From CAVPTL01 sp963727235 (lineage in GTDB: Bacteria > Actinomycetota > Thermoleophilia > Gaiellales > JAICJC01), in the NCBI GenBank assembly GCA_963727235.1, contig CAVSFZ010000017.1, positions 37,283 to 101,282 of the forward strand: DNA of 64,000 nucleotides, given 5' to 3'. A program made the position numbers and the translations under genes. The notes under the pieces are model-generated. The model saw only the letters and a program-made list of their open reading frames with translations, had not been told where the DNA came from and did no database searches. Positions 43,585 through 52,835 of the stretch are shown here, one piece after another (positions within the stretch are counted from its first letter, which is position 1; each line of letters starts with the position of its first letter).

Positions 43585-45795
43585 ATGGCTTCGATGTCAC
43601 CTCAAGCCTGGGCGCGGCGATGTGCCGCGCGACCATGGCGAACAGTATTCACCTGGATCGCGCTGGTCGTGATCTCAGCGGGGATCTCGGCTGCATTCTT
43701 GGCCGGCGGACTGACCACGGCGAGCAACTTCACCGGGAGCCCCGACTCCAAGCGCGGCGATGACCTGCGCGCCGAGCGGCTCAACCAGAAGGTTCCGATC
43801 CGAGACGTGGTCATCGTCCAGGCCCAGGCGGGAGCCGACACCGCCGGGCTGAAGGCCGTGGTCGCCGACATCCACACCCGCCTCACCCAGCTGGGCCCTG
43901 GGGTCGTGCTGGTGGCGCCACTGGGTCAGACCACCGCCTCGCAGGACGGCCGCAGCGTGCTGCTGCCCCTCCAGATACCGGGCGACATCGCCGACTCAGA
44001 TGCCAAGATCGAGAAGGTGATCACCACCGCCGATGCCGGCGCCCAGCCCGGCTACAAGGTGCTCGTCACCGGCGACGCGACGCTCTCGCGGGACCTCACC
44101 AAACTGTCTGGGAGCGACCTGCAGAAGGGCGAGGCGATCGGGATCCCGATCGCCCTGGTGATCCTGGTGTTCGTATTCGGCGCCATCGTGGCAGCGCTGG
44201 TACCGGTGCTTCTGTCGCTCTTTGCAATCGCCGTGGGGATTGCCATCATCGCGGTGATCGGAAACGTCTCGCCGCTCAGCTTCTTCGCCGTCAACATGCT
44301 CACCTTCATGGGCCTTGCGGTGGGGATCGACTACAGCCTGTTCGTCGTCTCGCGGTTCCGGGAGGAGCGCGCGCGCGGCCTCGAGATCGAGGCGGCGATC
44401 GAGCGGGCCGCGGGTACGGCGGGTCGGGCGGTGGTGTTCTCCGGCATGACCGTGGTGCTGGCACTGATCGGCATGCTGATCGTGCCCACCAAGATCTTCA
44501 TCAGCCTCGCCGTCGGCGCGATCGTGGTTGTGCTGGTGGCGGTGGCGGCTTCCATGACCCTGCTGCCGGCGATCCTGCGGCTCTTGGGCGATCGTGTGAA
44601 CAAGGGCCGGATCCCGTTTCTCATGCGCGCCGCCCGCGAGGACGCGCGCGAAGGCCTGCTGGCCCGAGCCGTCCAGGGAGCGATGCGGCACTCGGCCGTC
44701 AGCGCGATCGTGGCAGTGGGGCTGCTGCTGCTCGCCGCGGTGCCGGCGCTTTCCATCAACACCGGCGCGGCCGGCGTGTCGTCACTGCCCGACAGCCTCC
44801 AGGCCAAACAGGGGTTCGTGGTCTTGGATCGCGATTTCTCAGCCGGCCAGGTGACACCGGCGGACATCGTCATCGACGGCCCTGTGGGCACCGCCCCGGT
44901 CACCTCGGCGATCGACTCCCTCAAGACCAGTCTGGCCGGTGATGCCCGCTTCGGCGATCCCACCGTGACCGCCTACCCGTCGAAGGAGTTGGCGGTGGTG
45001 AGCGTGCCGGTGGCAGGCGACTCGACCTCGCAGGGCGCCCAGGACGCGGTCAACATGCTGCGACACGATGCCATCCCGGCGGCGTTCGCAGACACCGATG
45101 CCAAGGTGTACGTGAGCGGCGCCACCGCGCAGAACCTCGACTTCTTCGCGATCACCGACAAGTACCTGCCGATCGTGTTCGGGCTGGTGCTCGGCCTCAG
45201 CTTCATCCTGCTGCTGCTGGCGTTCCGGTCGGTGGTCGTGCCGATCACCAGCATCATCATGAACCTGCTGTCGGTGGGAGCCGCATACGGCCTGCTGGTG
45301 TTCGTCACCCAGCAGGGACACGGCGCCGGAATCCTCGGATTCCATCGGGTGGACACGATCGAATCGTGGATCCCGCTGTTCCTCTTCTCGGTGCTCTTCG
45401 GACTGTCCATGGACTACCAGGTGTTCCTGCTCTCCCGCATCCGCGAGCGATACGACGAGACCAAGAACACCCACGAGGCGGTCACCTACGGGATCGGCTC
45501 CACCGCCCACCTGATCACCGGTGCGGCATTGATCATGGTGGCGGTGTTCGCCGGCTTTGCCTCGGGCGACCTGGTGATGTTCCAGCAGATGGGCTTCGGG
45601 CTCGGGGTCGCGATCCTGGTCGATGCCACCATCGTGCGGGTGCTGCTGATGCCGGCCACCATGGAGTTGCTCGGCGACCGCAACTGGTACCTCCCCCACT
45701 GGCTGGAGTGGCTGCCCGATCTGCGAGTCGAAGGAGATGCGCTTCCTAAGCCGAGCCCGGGGACGGCGACGCCGGGTTCGCCGACCCCGACCTGA
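43585..45795 (+). CDS. MMPL family RND-type exporter
   Basis: A 736-residue protein with the 12-helix, twofold RND plan: helix, large external loop, five-helix MMPL block (residues about 170-330) with GLAVGIDYSLFVVSR, then the second half with FGLSMDYQVFLLSRIRERY. The paired G-DY motifs in helices 4 and 10 are the proton-relay signature of MMPL transporters. Substrate unknown, often lipids or hydrophobic drugs. ATG 43585 follows GGAGGAGG. Confidence 0.9.
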   Translation: MASMSPQAWARRCAARPWRTVFTWIALVVISAGISAAFLAGGLTTASNFTGSPDSKRGDDLRAERLNQKVPIRDVVIVQAQAGADTAGLKAVVADIHTRLTQLGPGVVLVAPLGQTTASQDGRSVLLPLQIPGDIADSDAKIEKVITTADAGAQPGYKVLVTGDATLSRDLTKLSGSDLQKGEAIGIPIALVILVFVFGAIVAALVPVLLSLFAIAVGIAIIAVIGNVSPLSFFAVNMLTFMGLAVGIDYSLFVVSRFREERARGLEIEAAIERAAGTAGRAVVFSGMTVVLALIGMLIVPTKIFISLAVGAIVVVLVAVAASMTLLPAILRLLGDRVNKGRIPFLMRAAREDAREGLLARAVQGAMRHSAVSAIVAVGLLLLAAVPALSINTGAAGVSSLPDSLQAKQGFVVLDRDFSAGQVTPADIVIDGPVGTAPVTSAIDSLKTSLAGDARFGDPTVTAYPSKELAVVSVPVAGDSTSQGAQDAVNMLRHDAIPAAFADTDAKVYVSGATAQNLDFFAITDKYLPIVFGLVLGLSFILLLLAFRSVVVPITSIIMNLLSVGAAYGLLVFVTQQGHGAGILGFHRVDTIESWIPLFLFSVLFGLSMDYQVFLLSRIRERYDETKNTHEAVTYGIGSTAHLITGAALIMVAVFAGFASGDLVMFQQMGFGLGVAILVDATIVRVLLMPATMELLGDRNWYLPHWLEWLPDLRVEGDALPKPSPGTATPGSPTPT

Positions 45796-45845
45796 GCCCC
45801 GCCGGCGGGTTTTGCGTCCATTTGGAGAAACCTTCGCCGGTTCCC

Positions 45846-45873
45846 GTGACAATCGAGAAATCGCTGGTAATGT
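45846..45873 (+). promoter_or_regulatory. Putative promoter for secreted protein gene
   Basis: GTGACA (45846-45851), 16 bases, TAATGT (45868-45873), 26 bases ahead of the GTG start at 45899. Moderate match to housekeeping promoters; no other evidence. Confidence 0.35.
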
Positions 45874-45898
45874 CGCGGTAGTCGAGCAGGAGGGTGAC

Positions 45899-46402
45899 GT
45901 GGGCACGTACCGGTCTCTGGCGGCAATCGGCGCGCTGGCGCTTGCGGCGGTTGTTCCCGCCCAGGCAGTCGCAGCGCCCCAGCCGCACTTCACGAAGGTG
46001 ACGGCGAACACCGCAGGCGAAGAGCTGATGATCAACTTCACCGAAGCCGGCCTGCAGCCGGGCCAAAACTACGCATACTCGGGTACGGCGGGCTCGGCCG
46101 TGGAACGCTACCGCTGCTACACGGACGATACGTTCCTGCCCAAGCGAAAGCACTTCGCCAAGACCGCGATCGCCTTCTCGGCGGACGCACGGGGGTACAC
46201 CGCGAACTCGAACGGGATCGTCCGCGGCTTCTACTACATCGATCTGGTGACTGCCCCGTTCACGAGGGCGGAGCAGTGCCCCAAGGGACAATCGGCCATC
46301 CCGGTGCACGTGTCGTACACCGGGTATGACGTCGTCAACCTCAACACCACCGACTACCGCGAGGTGTCGGCCACCGTCTCGGGTGCGATCGAGCCGGACT
46401 GA
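45899..46402 (+). CDS. Secreted protein of unknown function
   Basis: A 167-residue protein from GTG 45899, just after GGAGG. A signal peptide spans about residues 1-25 (ALALAAVVPAQAVA). The mature part is an all-beta-looking domain with HFTKVTANTAGEELMINFTE, two cysteines (RYRCYTDD and EQCPKG) likely forming a disulfide, and VSYTGYDVVNLNTTDYREV. Resembles generic actinobacterial secreted proteins; function unknown. Confidence 0.7.
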   Translation: MGTYRSLAAIGALALAAVVPAQAVAAPQPHFTKVTANTAGEELMINFTEAGLQPGQNYAYSGTAGSAVERYRCYTDDTFLPKRKHFAKTAIAFSADARGYTANSNGIVRGFYYIDLVTAPFTRAEQCPKGQSAIPVHVSYTGYDVVNLNTTDYREVSATVSGAIEPD

Positions 46403-46420
46403 CGCCGCACCGCAACAGCG

Positions 46421-47530
46421 CTACCTGGTCGAGCCGCTCAACAGCTCGTCCAGCGGGAGCTCCTGAAACGGTGTGCTGCAGGGCTGCCCCGGGGCGAGCC
46501 ACATGACGCCGGCCTCGACGTCGCACACCATGCCGAACTGGACGGCCGGCGCCTCCTCGCCGTCGGCCGGGTCGGGATGCACGCAGATGTCCTGGCCCTG
46601 AGCACCGTGATCGGCGAGCAACCGCATGGCGTCCTGGGCGGTGCGCGGAGGATCCTCTTCGAGCAGCGCCCGGACGCGATCCAGCCGCGAGAGCGACCCC
46701 GGCGATGGCGCCTCCCCCACCTCGGCCACGTCGGCGTCGAGCGCGTGATTTGTGTGCGCCGGGGCCTCGATCAACGCCTCCCGGGTGGCCGTCACCTCCA
46801 AGATAAAGCGGTCGCCGCCGCGAAACGCATACAGATAGCTGTACCCGCCCGCGCGGCCCGGCCGGGTGGCCCGGCGGAGCGCATCTGCCCGATCCACAGC
46901 CTCGACACCGTCGCGGCCCAGCAGGGCTCGGGGTATGCCGACCTGCTCGTCGGTACCCGTGAGAGACATCAGCCCCAGCGCTCCGCCGCGAGCGTTCATT
47001 CCCACCAAGGGAAGCGTCCCGACCGAGGCCGGCGCCACGATCGCCACCTCGTCGTCGGAGTCCGGGCGCTCGACGATCACCGCCACTCCGCCGTCGTCGC
47101 CCGCGTACCACTGCTCGTTGTGGGCGAGGATGGTGGTTCCGGCGGCGTGGATCACGAAATCGGTGCAGCGCTCGATCGGCGCCGGGGGCGGCGCGGGGTC
47201 GAGCGTGACACCGGCGGGCGGCGGCACCGATCCCTCGAGCACGGCATACAGCTCCTCGAAGGCGTTGACTGCAAACACGTCGAGGAACCTGAGGCCGCTG
47301 CCCTCGGCGACGCCCTCCAGGTGCGCCACCAGGCGGGGGACGCTTCGTCGTGAGGCCGCGAGGTACGGCGCCAGCAGCGGCTCGAGGTCGCCGTGGTTCA
47401 ACCCGTGCCGGTGGGTGTAGCGGCGCGTGAACTCAACCGCGCGGGCATGCCCGTCGGCCAGGGCGCTGCCGATGATCCGGCCCCGCTGGATCGGATTGCC
47501 GTTCGCGCGCACAATCTGGAGATCGCCCAT
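46421..47530 (-). CDS. C45 family peptidase/acyltransferase-like
   Basis: A 369-residue Ntn-hydrolase. GNPIQRGRIIG opens the fold, and ERCTDFVIHAAGTTILAHN contains the cysteine that would become the N-terminal nucleophile after self-cleavage, at about residue 120. The group includes isopenicillin acyltransferase relatives. ATG 47530 used; GTG 47548 is 6 codons upstream and cannot be excluded. Convergent with the secreted protein gene, divergent from the ArsR gene. Confidence 0.8.
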   Translation of the reverse strand: MGDLQIVRANGNPIQRGRIIGSALADGHARAVEFTRRYTHRHGLNHGDLEPLLAPYLAASRRSVPRLVAHLEGVAEGSGLRFLDVFAVNAFEELYAVLEGSVPPPAGVTLDPAPPPAPIERCTDFVIHAAGTTILAHNEQWYAGDDGGVAVIVERPDSDDEVAIVAPASVGTLPLVGMNARGGALGLMSLTGTDEQVGIPRALLGRDGVEAVDRADALRRATRPGRAGGYSYLYAFRGGDRFILEVTATREALIEAPAHTNHALDADVAEVGEAPSPGSLSRLDRVRALLEEDPPRTAQDAMRLLADHGAQGQDICVHPDPADGEEAPAVQFGMVCDVEAGVMWLAPGQPCSTPFQELPLDELLSGSTR

Positions 47531-47568
47531 CCGCCGGTATTGGACCACGCGGACACACTCCGGCGACG

Positions 47569-47586
47569 TTCAAACGTTCGTTAGAA
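47569..47586 (+). promoter_or_regulatory. Candidate ArsR-family operator
   Basis: TTCAAACGTTCGTTAGAA, seven of nine base pairs symmetric, lying 10-27 bases ahead of the ArsR start codon. ArsR/SmtB repressors bind such imperfect palindromes near their own promoters, so autoregulation is likely. Confidence 0.45.
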
Positions 47587-47595
47587 TATGCCCCA

Positions 47596-47955
47596 ATGGA
47601 TGGTGACCGCTGTGATCTGCTCTGTCTCGACCTGGAACGGGCCGAGGTGTTGCGTCAAACCCGGCTCGACGCGTCGGTCGCCGCGAGCCGCTCGGCTCAG
47701 GCCGGCGCGCTGGGAGATCCGACCCGGCTTCAGATCCTGTGCGCGCTGCGCGACGGTGGCGAGCTGTGCGTGTGTGACCTGGCATGGATCATGGAGCGAT
47801 CCGACGCACTCGTCTCACACCACCTGAGGGTGTTGCGCACTGCCGGGATGGTGTCGTCGCGCAGAGACGGCAAGATGGTGATGTACCGCCTGGTCGGGCA
47901 GGGTGCACAGCTCCTGGGCGTGCTGCTTCCGACCGGGGAGGCAGTGCCGGCGTGA
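47596..47955 (+). CDS. ArsR/SmtB-family metal-responsive repressor
   Basis: A 119-residue winged-helix repressor. Recognition helix region ELCVCDLAWIMERSDALVSHHLRVLRTAG; the CVCD motif plus the N-terminal CDLLC pair are the soft-metal site of the CadC/CmtR group (Cd, Pb, Zn). It overlaps the cation transporter start as GTGA, so it likely controls that gene in response to metal. Confidence 0.9.
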   Translation: MDGDRCDLLCLDLERAEVLRQTRLDASVAASRSAQAGALGDPTRLQILCALRDGGELCVCDLAWIMERSDALVSHHLRVLRTAGMVSSRRDGKMVMYRLVGQGAQLLGVLLPTGEAVPA

Positions 47956-48617
47956 GCGAGCTCCCGCTGATCCAGATCCGGCCGGCGCGAACACTCCCGG
48001 TGCTCGACCCATCGGAGCGGGCGCGGTTGGAGCGGCGAGCGAAGCTGCTTGCCTGGGGCGGCAATGCGTGGCATCTGGTGGAGTTTGCGATCGCCGTGGG
48101 CGCCGGCGTGGCCGCCGGATCGGTGGCACTGGTGGCGTTCGGGATCGACTCGTTGATCGAGCTGCTCGCCGGCGGGGTGGTGATCTGGCTGTTCTCAGGC
48201 GGCCGCGGGTCGTCGGCCGTGGCCGAGCGACGCGCGCGGCGATTGATCGCGCTCTCGTTCTACCTGCTGGCGGCATACGTCGTGGTCGAGTCGCTGCGAA
48301 CCTTCATGGGCGCCCACCCGGAGGCCAGCTGGGTCGGGATCGGCCTGGCGGCGGTCACCGCCCCGACCATGCCGCTGCTGGCACGCGCGAAGCAGGATGT
48401 CGGCCGCCGGCTGGGATCGCGGGCAACGGAGTCGGAGGGTGCGCAGAACATGATCTGCGCCTACCTGTCCGTGGCCCTGCTGGTCGGCCTCGGAGCAAAT
48501 GCGCTGCTCGGCTGGTGGTGGGCCGACCCGCTTTCGGGGCTCGTGATTGCCGCGGTGGCCTTCCGTGAAGGCCGGAGTTCGTGGCGGGGGGACGCCTGCG
48601 GCGGCGGTTGCTGCTGA
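47952..48617 (+). CDS. CDF-type cation efflux protein, short, Cys-rich tail
   Basis: A 221-residue membrane protein with about six helices. FGIDSLIELLAGGVVIWLF matches the metal-binding helix 2 of cation diffusion facilitators, and a second conserved block is WWWADPLSGLVIAAVA. It lacks the usual cytoplasmic C-terminal domain and ends GDACGGGCC, four cysteines fit for soft metals. Start GTG 47952. Operon with the ArsR repressor. Confidence 0.85.
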   Translation: MSELPLIQIRPARTLPVLDPSERARLERRAKLLAWGGNAWHLVEFAIAVGAGVAAGSVALVAFGIDSLIELLAGGVVIWLFSGGRGSSAVAERRARRLIALSFYLLAAYVVVESLRTFMGAHPEASWVGIGLAAVTAPTMPLLARAKQDVGRRLGSRATESEGAQNMICAYLSVALLVGLGANALLGWWWADPLSGLVIAAVAFREGRSSWRGDACGGGCC

Positions 48618-48733
48618 GGTTTCGCGGGTCGCGACACTCCCGGTTCACCCGGGTGATTTGTCGTTCCGGCGGCTAACTGCGCGCCGCGGCGCACTAGGTT
48701 GGGTGCGAGCCCACCGCCTAGATCGGAGCCGCC

Positions 48734-49405
48734 GTGAGTACCAAGCCACGAGTACTGATCGTCTACTACAGCCACACCAATCAGGCTCAGAGGGTGTGTG
48801 ACGCCATGACCGCCACGCTGCAGGAGCGCGGCTGTGACGTGACCCAGGCCAACATCGAGTTCACCGACGCGCACTATGCCAAGAACTTCTCGGTCTTTCC
48901 GTTCCGCCACGCGGTGTTCAGCATCCTGCCGCTGCTGCTGCCGCAGCTGCGCCGCAAGACCGGCGAGATCCGGATTCCCGACGAGGCCAAGCGGGGCGAC
49001 TACGACCTGGTGGTGCTCGGCTCGCCGACCTGGTTCTTCACGACCAACATGCCGCTGCGGTCATACCTGAAGTCGGACGACGCCAAGGCCGTGCTCGCGG
49101 GCAAGCCGTTTGGGATCTACGTCGTCTGCCGCCGCTACTGGAGCATCAACTTCAAAGAGGCCAAGGGTCTGGCATTGGCACAGGGCGGAGAGTTCACTGA
49201 CGTGATCCGCTTCACCTACAAGGGTGGGCAGATCCGGTCGCTGCTGGCGCTGCTCAGCTACTTCGGCAAAGGCGAGATGCGGGAGCGGGCACTCGGCATC
49301 AAGATCCCGCCGACCAACCTCCAGCCGGGGTTTGAAGATCAGGCTGCTGCGTTCGCGAACAAGCTGGCGGACAACGTGGTCGAGCCCAGCGTGCCGGCAG
49401 CGTGA
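48734..49405 (+). CDS. Flavodoxin-family protein
   Basis: A 223-residue flavodoxin-like protein. IVYYSHTNQAQRV near the start is the FMN phosphate loop, and LVVLGSPTWFFTTNMP contacts the flavin ring. About 70 residues longer than minimal flavodoxins. GTG 48734. Its stop overlaps the lipoprotein gene start, GTGA. Confidence 0.82.
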   Translation: MSTKPRVLIVYYSHTNQAQRVCDAMTATLQERGCDVTQANIEFTDAHYAKNFSVFPFRHAVFSILPLLLPQLRRKTGEIRIPDEAKRGDYDLVVLGSPTWFFTTNMPLRSYLKSDDAKAVLAGKPFGIYVVCRRYWSINFKEAKGLALAQGGEFTDVIRFTYKGGQIRSLLALLSYFGKGEMRERALGIKIPPTNLQPGFEDQAAAFANKLADNVVEPSVPAA

Positions 49406-50760
49406 ACGGCAGCCGTGAAGTGTGGCGCCGCCGGGCCACAGCGATCTTGTTCATCGCAGCGCTCGGAGTCACAGCCGCCGCGTGTTCACTCGGCTCCTCC
49501 GGGTCGAGCTCCGGCTCGACCCCGACCACACACCACCTGGGCGCCAATATCGGCAAGCGCGGCGTGGTGACCATCCGGATGGCGATGGTCGGCGACCCCG
49601 GCAACCCCTCCGTCGGTGTGGTTCAGACGTTCGGCGGGCCGAAGGGCAAGTTCGTCGACCCGCCCAAGGGCACGGGTATCTACAAGACGTGCGCAGACGC
49701 CCCCAAGGCCCCTCCGCCGTGCCTGACCGTCGGCAAGGTCAACTACACCTTCGGGATCGGTGAGTTCGAGACGACTGTGAGCCAGTACGTCACGTTCCTC
49801 AACACGGTCGACCCGCGCGGCAAGAATCTGCACCAGCTCTACATCGACCACATGAGCCCCACGGTTTGGCCGCAGTACGGCTCAGTCGGCTACTCATCCA
49901 GCGCCCCGACCAGTCAGCACTACTCGGTGGCCTACCCCGAGTGGGCCCAGAAGCCGTTCAACTTCGCCACGTTCCGGCGGGCGGCCCGGTTTGTCAACTC
50001 ACTGTCCAACGGCCAGGTTCTGTCCAAGACCGCGTCGTCGTCCGGTGGGTTCAAGTACGTCACCTATAAGGTGCGCCTGTCGCCGGAGACCGAGAAGGGC
50101 ATGTACGACATGAGCAGCGAGACGACGCCTCGATCCAACTCCTCGGGGTTCGTGCTGCCCAGCAACAACGAGTGGGTCAAGGCCGCCTACTACGATCCCA
50201 AGGGCGGTGGCACCGACTCGTACTGGGCATACCCGACCGGCCCGTTCAATCCACCGCACCCGTCAGTGCTGGATCCCCAGACCGGGGATGTTGTCAACGC
50301 GGGGACGCAACCGCTTTCGACCTACAACCCGAACGATCCCAACAGCAGCGTGGACACCCCCGGCTCGCCGCCCGGGTCGGCTCCCACATGGTGCCCGTCC
50401 CAGGCCGGATCCAGCTGCGGTGAGCTCCCGTCTGATGTCCCGCAGGGGCTCGACCTGGAGAAGAACTACATGGGCAACGTGAGCACCGTGGGCCAGACCA
50501 AGACCACCTCCCCGTGGGGCACCTACGACATGGGCGGAAACGTGGTCGAGGTGCTCGACACGCTGGCGCCGCAACCGCCGGGCTACAACTTCCTGCGCGC
50601 GTGGCGGTACTTCCACGGCGGCGTCGCCAACGCCCCGGCGTATCAGCTGGAGATCTCGGCATTTGGATACAACCCCGGAGACACCGGCTTCGAGCGGCTC
50701 TATCCGTGGCTTGGCTTCCGCATCGGCGTGATTGGCGACGTCACCCCGAACGGCGGCTGA
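49402..50760 (+). CDS. Lipoprotein with formylglycine-generating-enzyme-like domain
   Basis: A 452-residue exported protein. Lipobox TAAAC at about residue 28, a Ser/Thr linker, then an FGE/SUMF1-type fold: FEVTV-like FETTVSQYVTFLN, PSNNEWVKAAYYDP, TYDMGGNVVEV and LRAWRYFHGG with GFRIGV at the end. The two cysteines used by true FGE near the C-terminal RVAAR region are absent, so it is probably not a sulfatase activator. Function unknown; paired with a flavodoxin. Confidence 0.75.
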   Translation: MNGSREVWRRRATAILFIAALGVTAAACSLGSSGSSSGSTPTTHHLGANIGKRGVVTIRMAMVGDPGNPSVGVVQTFGGPKGKFVDPPKGTGIYKTCADAPKAPPPCLTVGKVNYTFGIGEFETTVSQYVTFLNTVDPRGKNLHQLYIDHMSPTVWPQYGSVGYSSSAPTSQHYSVAYPEWAQKPFNFATFRRAARFVNSLSNGQVLSKTASSSGGFKYVTYKVRLSPETEKGMYDMSSETTPRSNSSGFVLPSNNEWVKAAYYDPKGGGTDSYWAYPTGPFNPPHPSVLDPQTGDVVNAGTQPLSTYNPNDPNSSVDTPGSPPGSAPTWCPSQAGSSCGELPSDVPQGLDLEKNYMGNVSTVGQTKTTSPWGTYDMGGNVVEVLDTLAPQPPGYNFLRAWRYFHGGVANAPAYQLEISAFGYNPGDTGFERLYPWLGFRIGVIGDVTPNGG

Positions 50761-50852
50761 CCGGCGCCGAGGCCGACCACAGGTTCATGATCGGCGTCTG
50801 ACGACCGGACATCCGGCACAGTCCCGTTCGGGTTGGCTACGGTCAGGATCGC

Positions 50853-52028
50853 ATGCGCCGGTTGGTCATCCTCATCTCCGCCCTGATGGTGCTCGACACC
50901 ATCTCCTTCGCGGCTGTGATCCCCCTGCTCCCGCACTACCGGCAGGCGTTGGGGCTGAGCCCGTTCGGCGCCGGGGTGCTGCTGGCCGCCTACAGCGCCG
51001 CGGTGCTGCTCTTTGCAGTGCCGTCAGGTCGGCTTTCCGACGTGCTGGGGCCAAAACGGATGACCGCTGCCGGCGCCGTCTCGCTGACGGTTGGCCTCGC
51101 GCTGATGGCGGTGGCGCACTCATTTGCGCTGCTGCTGATCGCGAGGGTCCTGCAAGGCGGCGCTGACGCAGTCGCCTGGAGCGCCGGGATCGCATGGGTC
51201 TCATCGGCGTCGCCCGCAGAGAAGCGCGGTGGCCGGATCGGCCTCGTCCAGGCTGCCGCCTCGATCGGCTTTATCGCCGGCCCGGCGATCGGGGCAGTCG
51301 CGGTCAGCGGAGTCGGTATCGCGCCGACGTTCCTCGCGCTGTCCGGCCTTGCCGCCGTGCTGCTGATGCTGGTGCTGGCCACGCCGGCCACCGGGCAACC
51401 CTTGGAGGGTGACGCCCGGCCGGCGATCGCCCCGGTGCTCGCCGCCTGCGTTCGCCAATCACTGATTGCGGCGAGCATGATCGTGATCTTCGTGGCTGCC
51501 ATCGTCGGAGGTGCACTGCAGCTGCTGGTCACGCTGCAACTCGCCGACGGTGGCATGAGCGGCTCGCGGATCGGCGTCGTGTACACGGTCGGGGCGGTGC
51601 TGGCATCGGCGGTGGCCGTCCTCAGCGGTCGAGCCGGCGATCGGTTTGGCCGGGTTCCGCTCGCGGTCGGAGGCACCGCCGCGCTGGGGGCGATGGTCGC
51701 GACCCTCGCACTCCCGCTCTCCGTACGGTGGTTCGTCGTGCTCGTGATCGTTGTGTTCGGGCTGGAAGCCGTGCTCTACGCCGTGGCCTACCCGCTCAGC
51801 GTGGACGGAGCCGACCGCTCGGCCATCGGTCATGGGGTGGTGCTGGGGATCGTCAATCTCGCGTGGGGAATCGGCGCGGTGATCGGCCCGATCGCCGCGC
51901 CGGCACTGAGCCACATCGCCGGATCCGACGGAGCCTATGTGCTGCTCGCAGCCTTCAGCCTGGGGGCGTGCCTGTTCGTGCGAGCCAAGACGGATAGCCG
52001 GCGGGTGACGGCACCGCTAAGCGGCTGA
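50853..52028 (+). CDS. MFS transporter, drug-exporter type
   Basis: A 391-residue, 12-helix MFS protein. SGRLSDVLGPKRMTAAG is the loop 2-3 signature (residues about 60-76), and the motif C-like GPAIGAVAVSGVG in helix 5 marks antiporters. Substrate unknown. ATG 50853. Confidence 0.87.
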   Translation: MRRLVILISALMVLDTISFAAVIPLLPHYRQALGLSPFGAGVLLAAYSAAVLLFAVPSGRLSDVLGPKRMTAAGAVSLTVGLALMAVAHSFALLLIARVLQGGADAVAWSAGIAWVSSASPAEKRGGRIGLVQAAASIGFIAGPAIGAVAVSGVGIAPTFLALSGLAAVLLMLVLATPATGQPLEGDARPAIAPVLAACVRQSLIAASMIVIFVAAIVGGALQLLVTLQLADGGMSGSRIGVVYTVGAVLASAVAVLSGRAGDRFGRVPLAVGGTAALGAMVATLALPLSVRWFVVLVIVVFGLEAVLYAVAYPLSVDGADRSAIGHGVVLGIVNLAWGIGAVIGPIAAPALSHIAGSDGAYVLLAAFSLGACLFVRAKTDSRRVTAPLSG

Positions 52029-52068
52029 TCGCGCCCAGCCGCACTCCCCGAGTCAGCCGCCCGGGCGG

Positions 52069-52275
52069 CTACGCCGAGGGTGTCGGCGGGTAGAGATGGG
52101 CGAACTTGAACAGCGAGTCATCCTCACCGGTGACTTCGCCGAGCTTCCAACCGGTGGCGAGCTTGCGCCGAACGTCGGCGTGGTCCTCGGGCACGGCGTT
52201 GTAGGGGATGCGCATGGCGACGCCGTCTGCCTGCTCGTATCCAGCCGGCCGAGCACCGCTGATCCTGATTGACAT
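52069..52275 (-). CDS. Small soluble hypothetical protein
   Basis: 68 residues, MSIRISGARPAGYEQADGVA start, ATG 52275 preceded by an AGGAG site. Mixed charged, no membrane segment. Codon third positions are GC-rich like neighbours, so it is likely real. No family recognised. Confidence 0.5.
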   Translation of the reverse strand: MSIRISGARPAGYEQADGVAMRIPYNAVPEDHADVRRKLATGWKLGEVTGEDDSLFKFAHLYPPTPSA

Positions 52276-52304
52276 GGTGGAAGCTCCTGGTCGTCGGAGG
52301 AGAG

Positions 52305-52514
52305 TCAGCGAGCTACCTGGAAGCCTTCAACCAGCGCGACAAGCGGCGGGCGTTCCCTGAGGCTCAAGAGTAGCAGCCCCGCCAACAGCTCCATCAGCCG
52401 GCGGTCATGTGCGAAGCGGACGGTTCCCAGTCCGTGGCAGCGTGGCGAGGAGTACCCTTGGACAATCAAGATCCGCATCGATCCATCGGGTAACGGCGTC
52501 TGCCACGCGTGCAA
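52305..52514 (-). CDS. Small hypothetical protein
   Basis: 69 residues from GTG 52514 containing ILIVQGYSSPRCHGLGTVRF and a leucine-rich helix (ELLAGLLLLSL). Its 5' end overlaps the opposite-strand reading at 52453-52662, so at most one may be expressed in full. Spacing to the gene at 52275 is 30 bases, same strand. Confidence 0.35.
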   Translation of the reverse strand: MHAWQTPLPDGSMRILIVQGYSSPRCHGLGTVRFAHDRRLMELLAGLLLLSLRERPPLVALVEGFQVAR

Positions 52515-52662
52515 TCACGTCGGAGTGGTGGTGTTCATGCCGGATAGCAACGACGTCGGACATTGGGCTTGCCACAGCTCGTCGGCGTGCGCCGATCGCC
52601 AGGCCGTGGCCCTGCGGGCCGCCGAGTTGAAGACCCCCGCGTACCGACGCTCCTGGCTCTGA
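52453..52662 (+). CDS. Putative small CHxC protein, start unclear
   Basis: A 69-residue open reading ending at TGA 52662, with coding-like codon use and the segment IRIDPSGNGVCHACNHVGVV followed by GHWACHSSSACADRQA. Four cysteines and three histidines suggest a metal site. No ATG, GTG or TTG is in frame before the core; GAGGAG at about 52447-52452 sits ahead of a TTG in a different frame. It may use an unusual start, be frameshifted, or be a remnant. Confidence 0.35.
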   Translation, partial: YPWTIKIRIDPSGNGVCHACNHVGVVVFMPDSNDVGHWACHSSSACADRQAVALRAAELKTPAYRRSWL

Positions 52663-52835
52663 GCCGCGAGTTCGGCGGTGCCATTGCGCCGGGCGGCGCG
52701 CCGTGCGACTCTTCCGGTGACCGGCGGATCAACCGGTGAAACGAGTCGAAAGGTGATGCGGCATGACTCCGAAAGCGAAAGCCGTGGCCTCCGCATGACA
52801 TCGTTCGAGGGTAAAGCGCCAGCCTCGGCTCGCGA

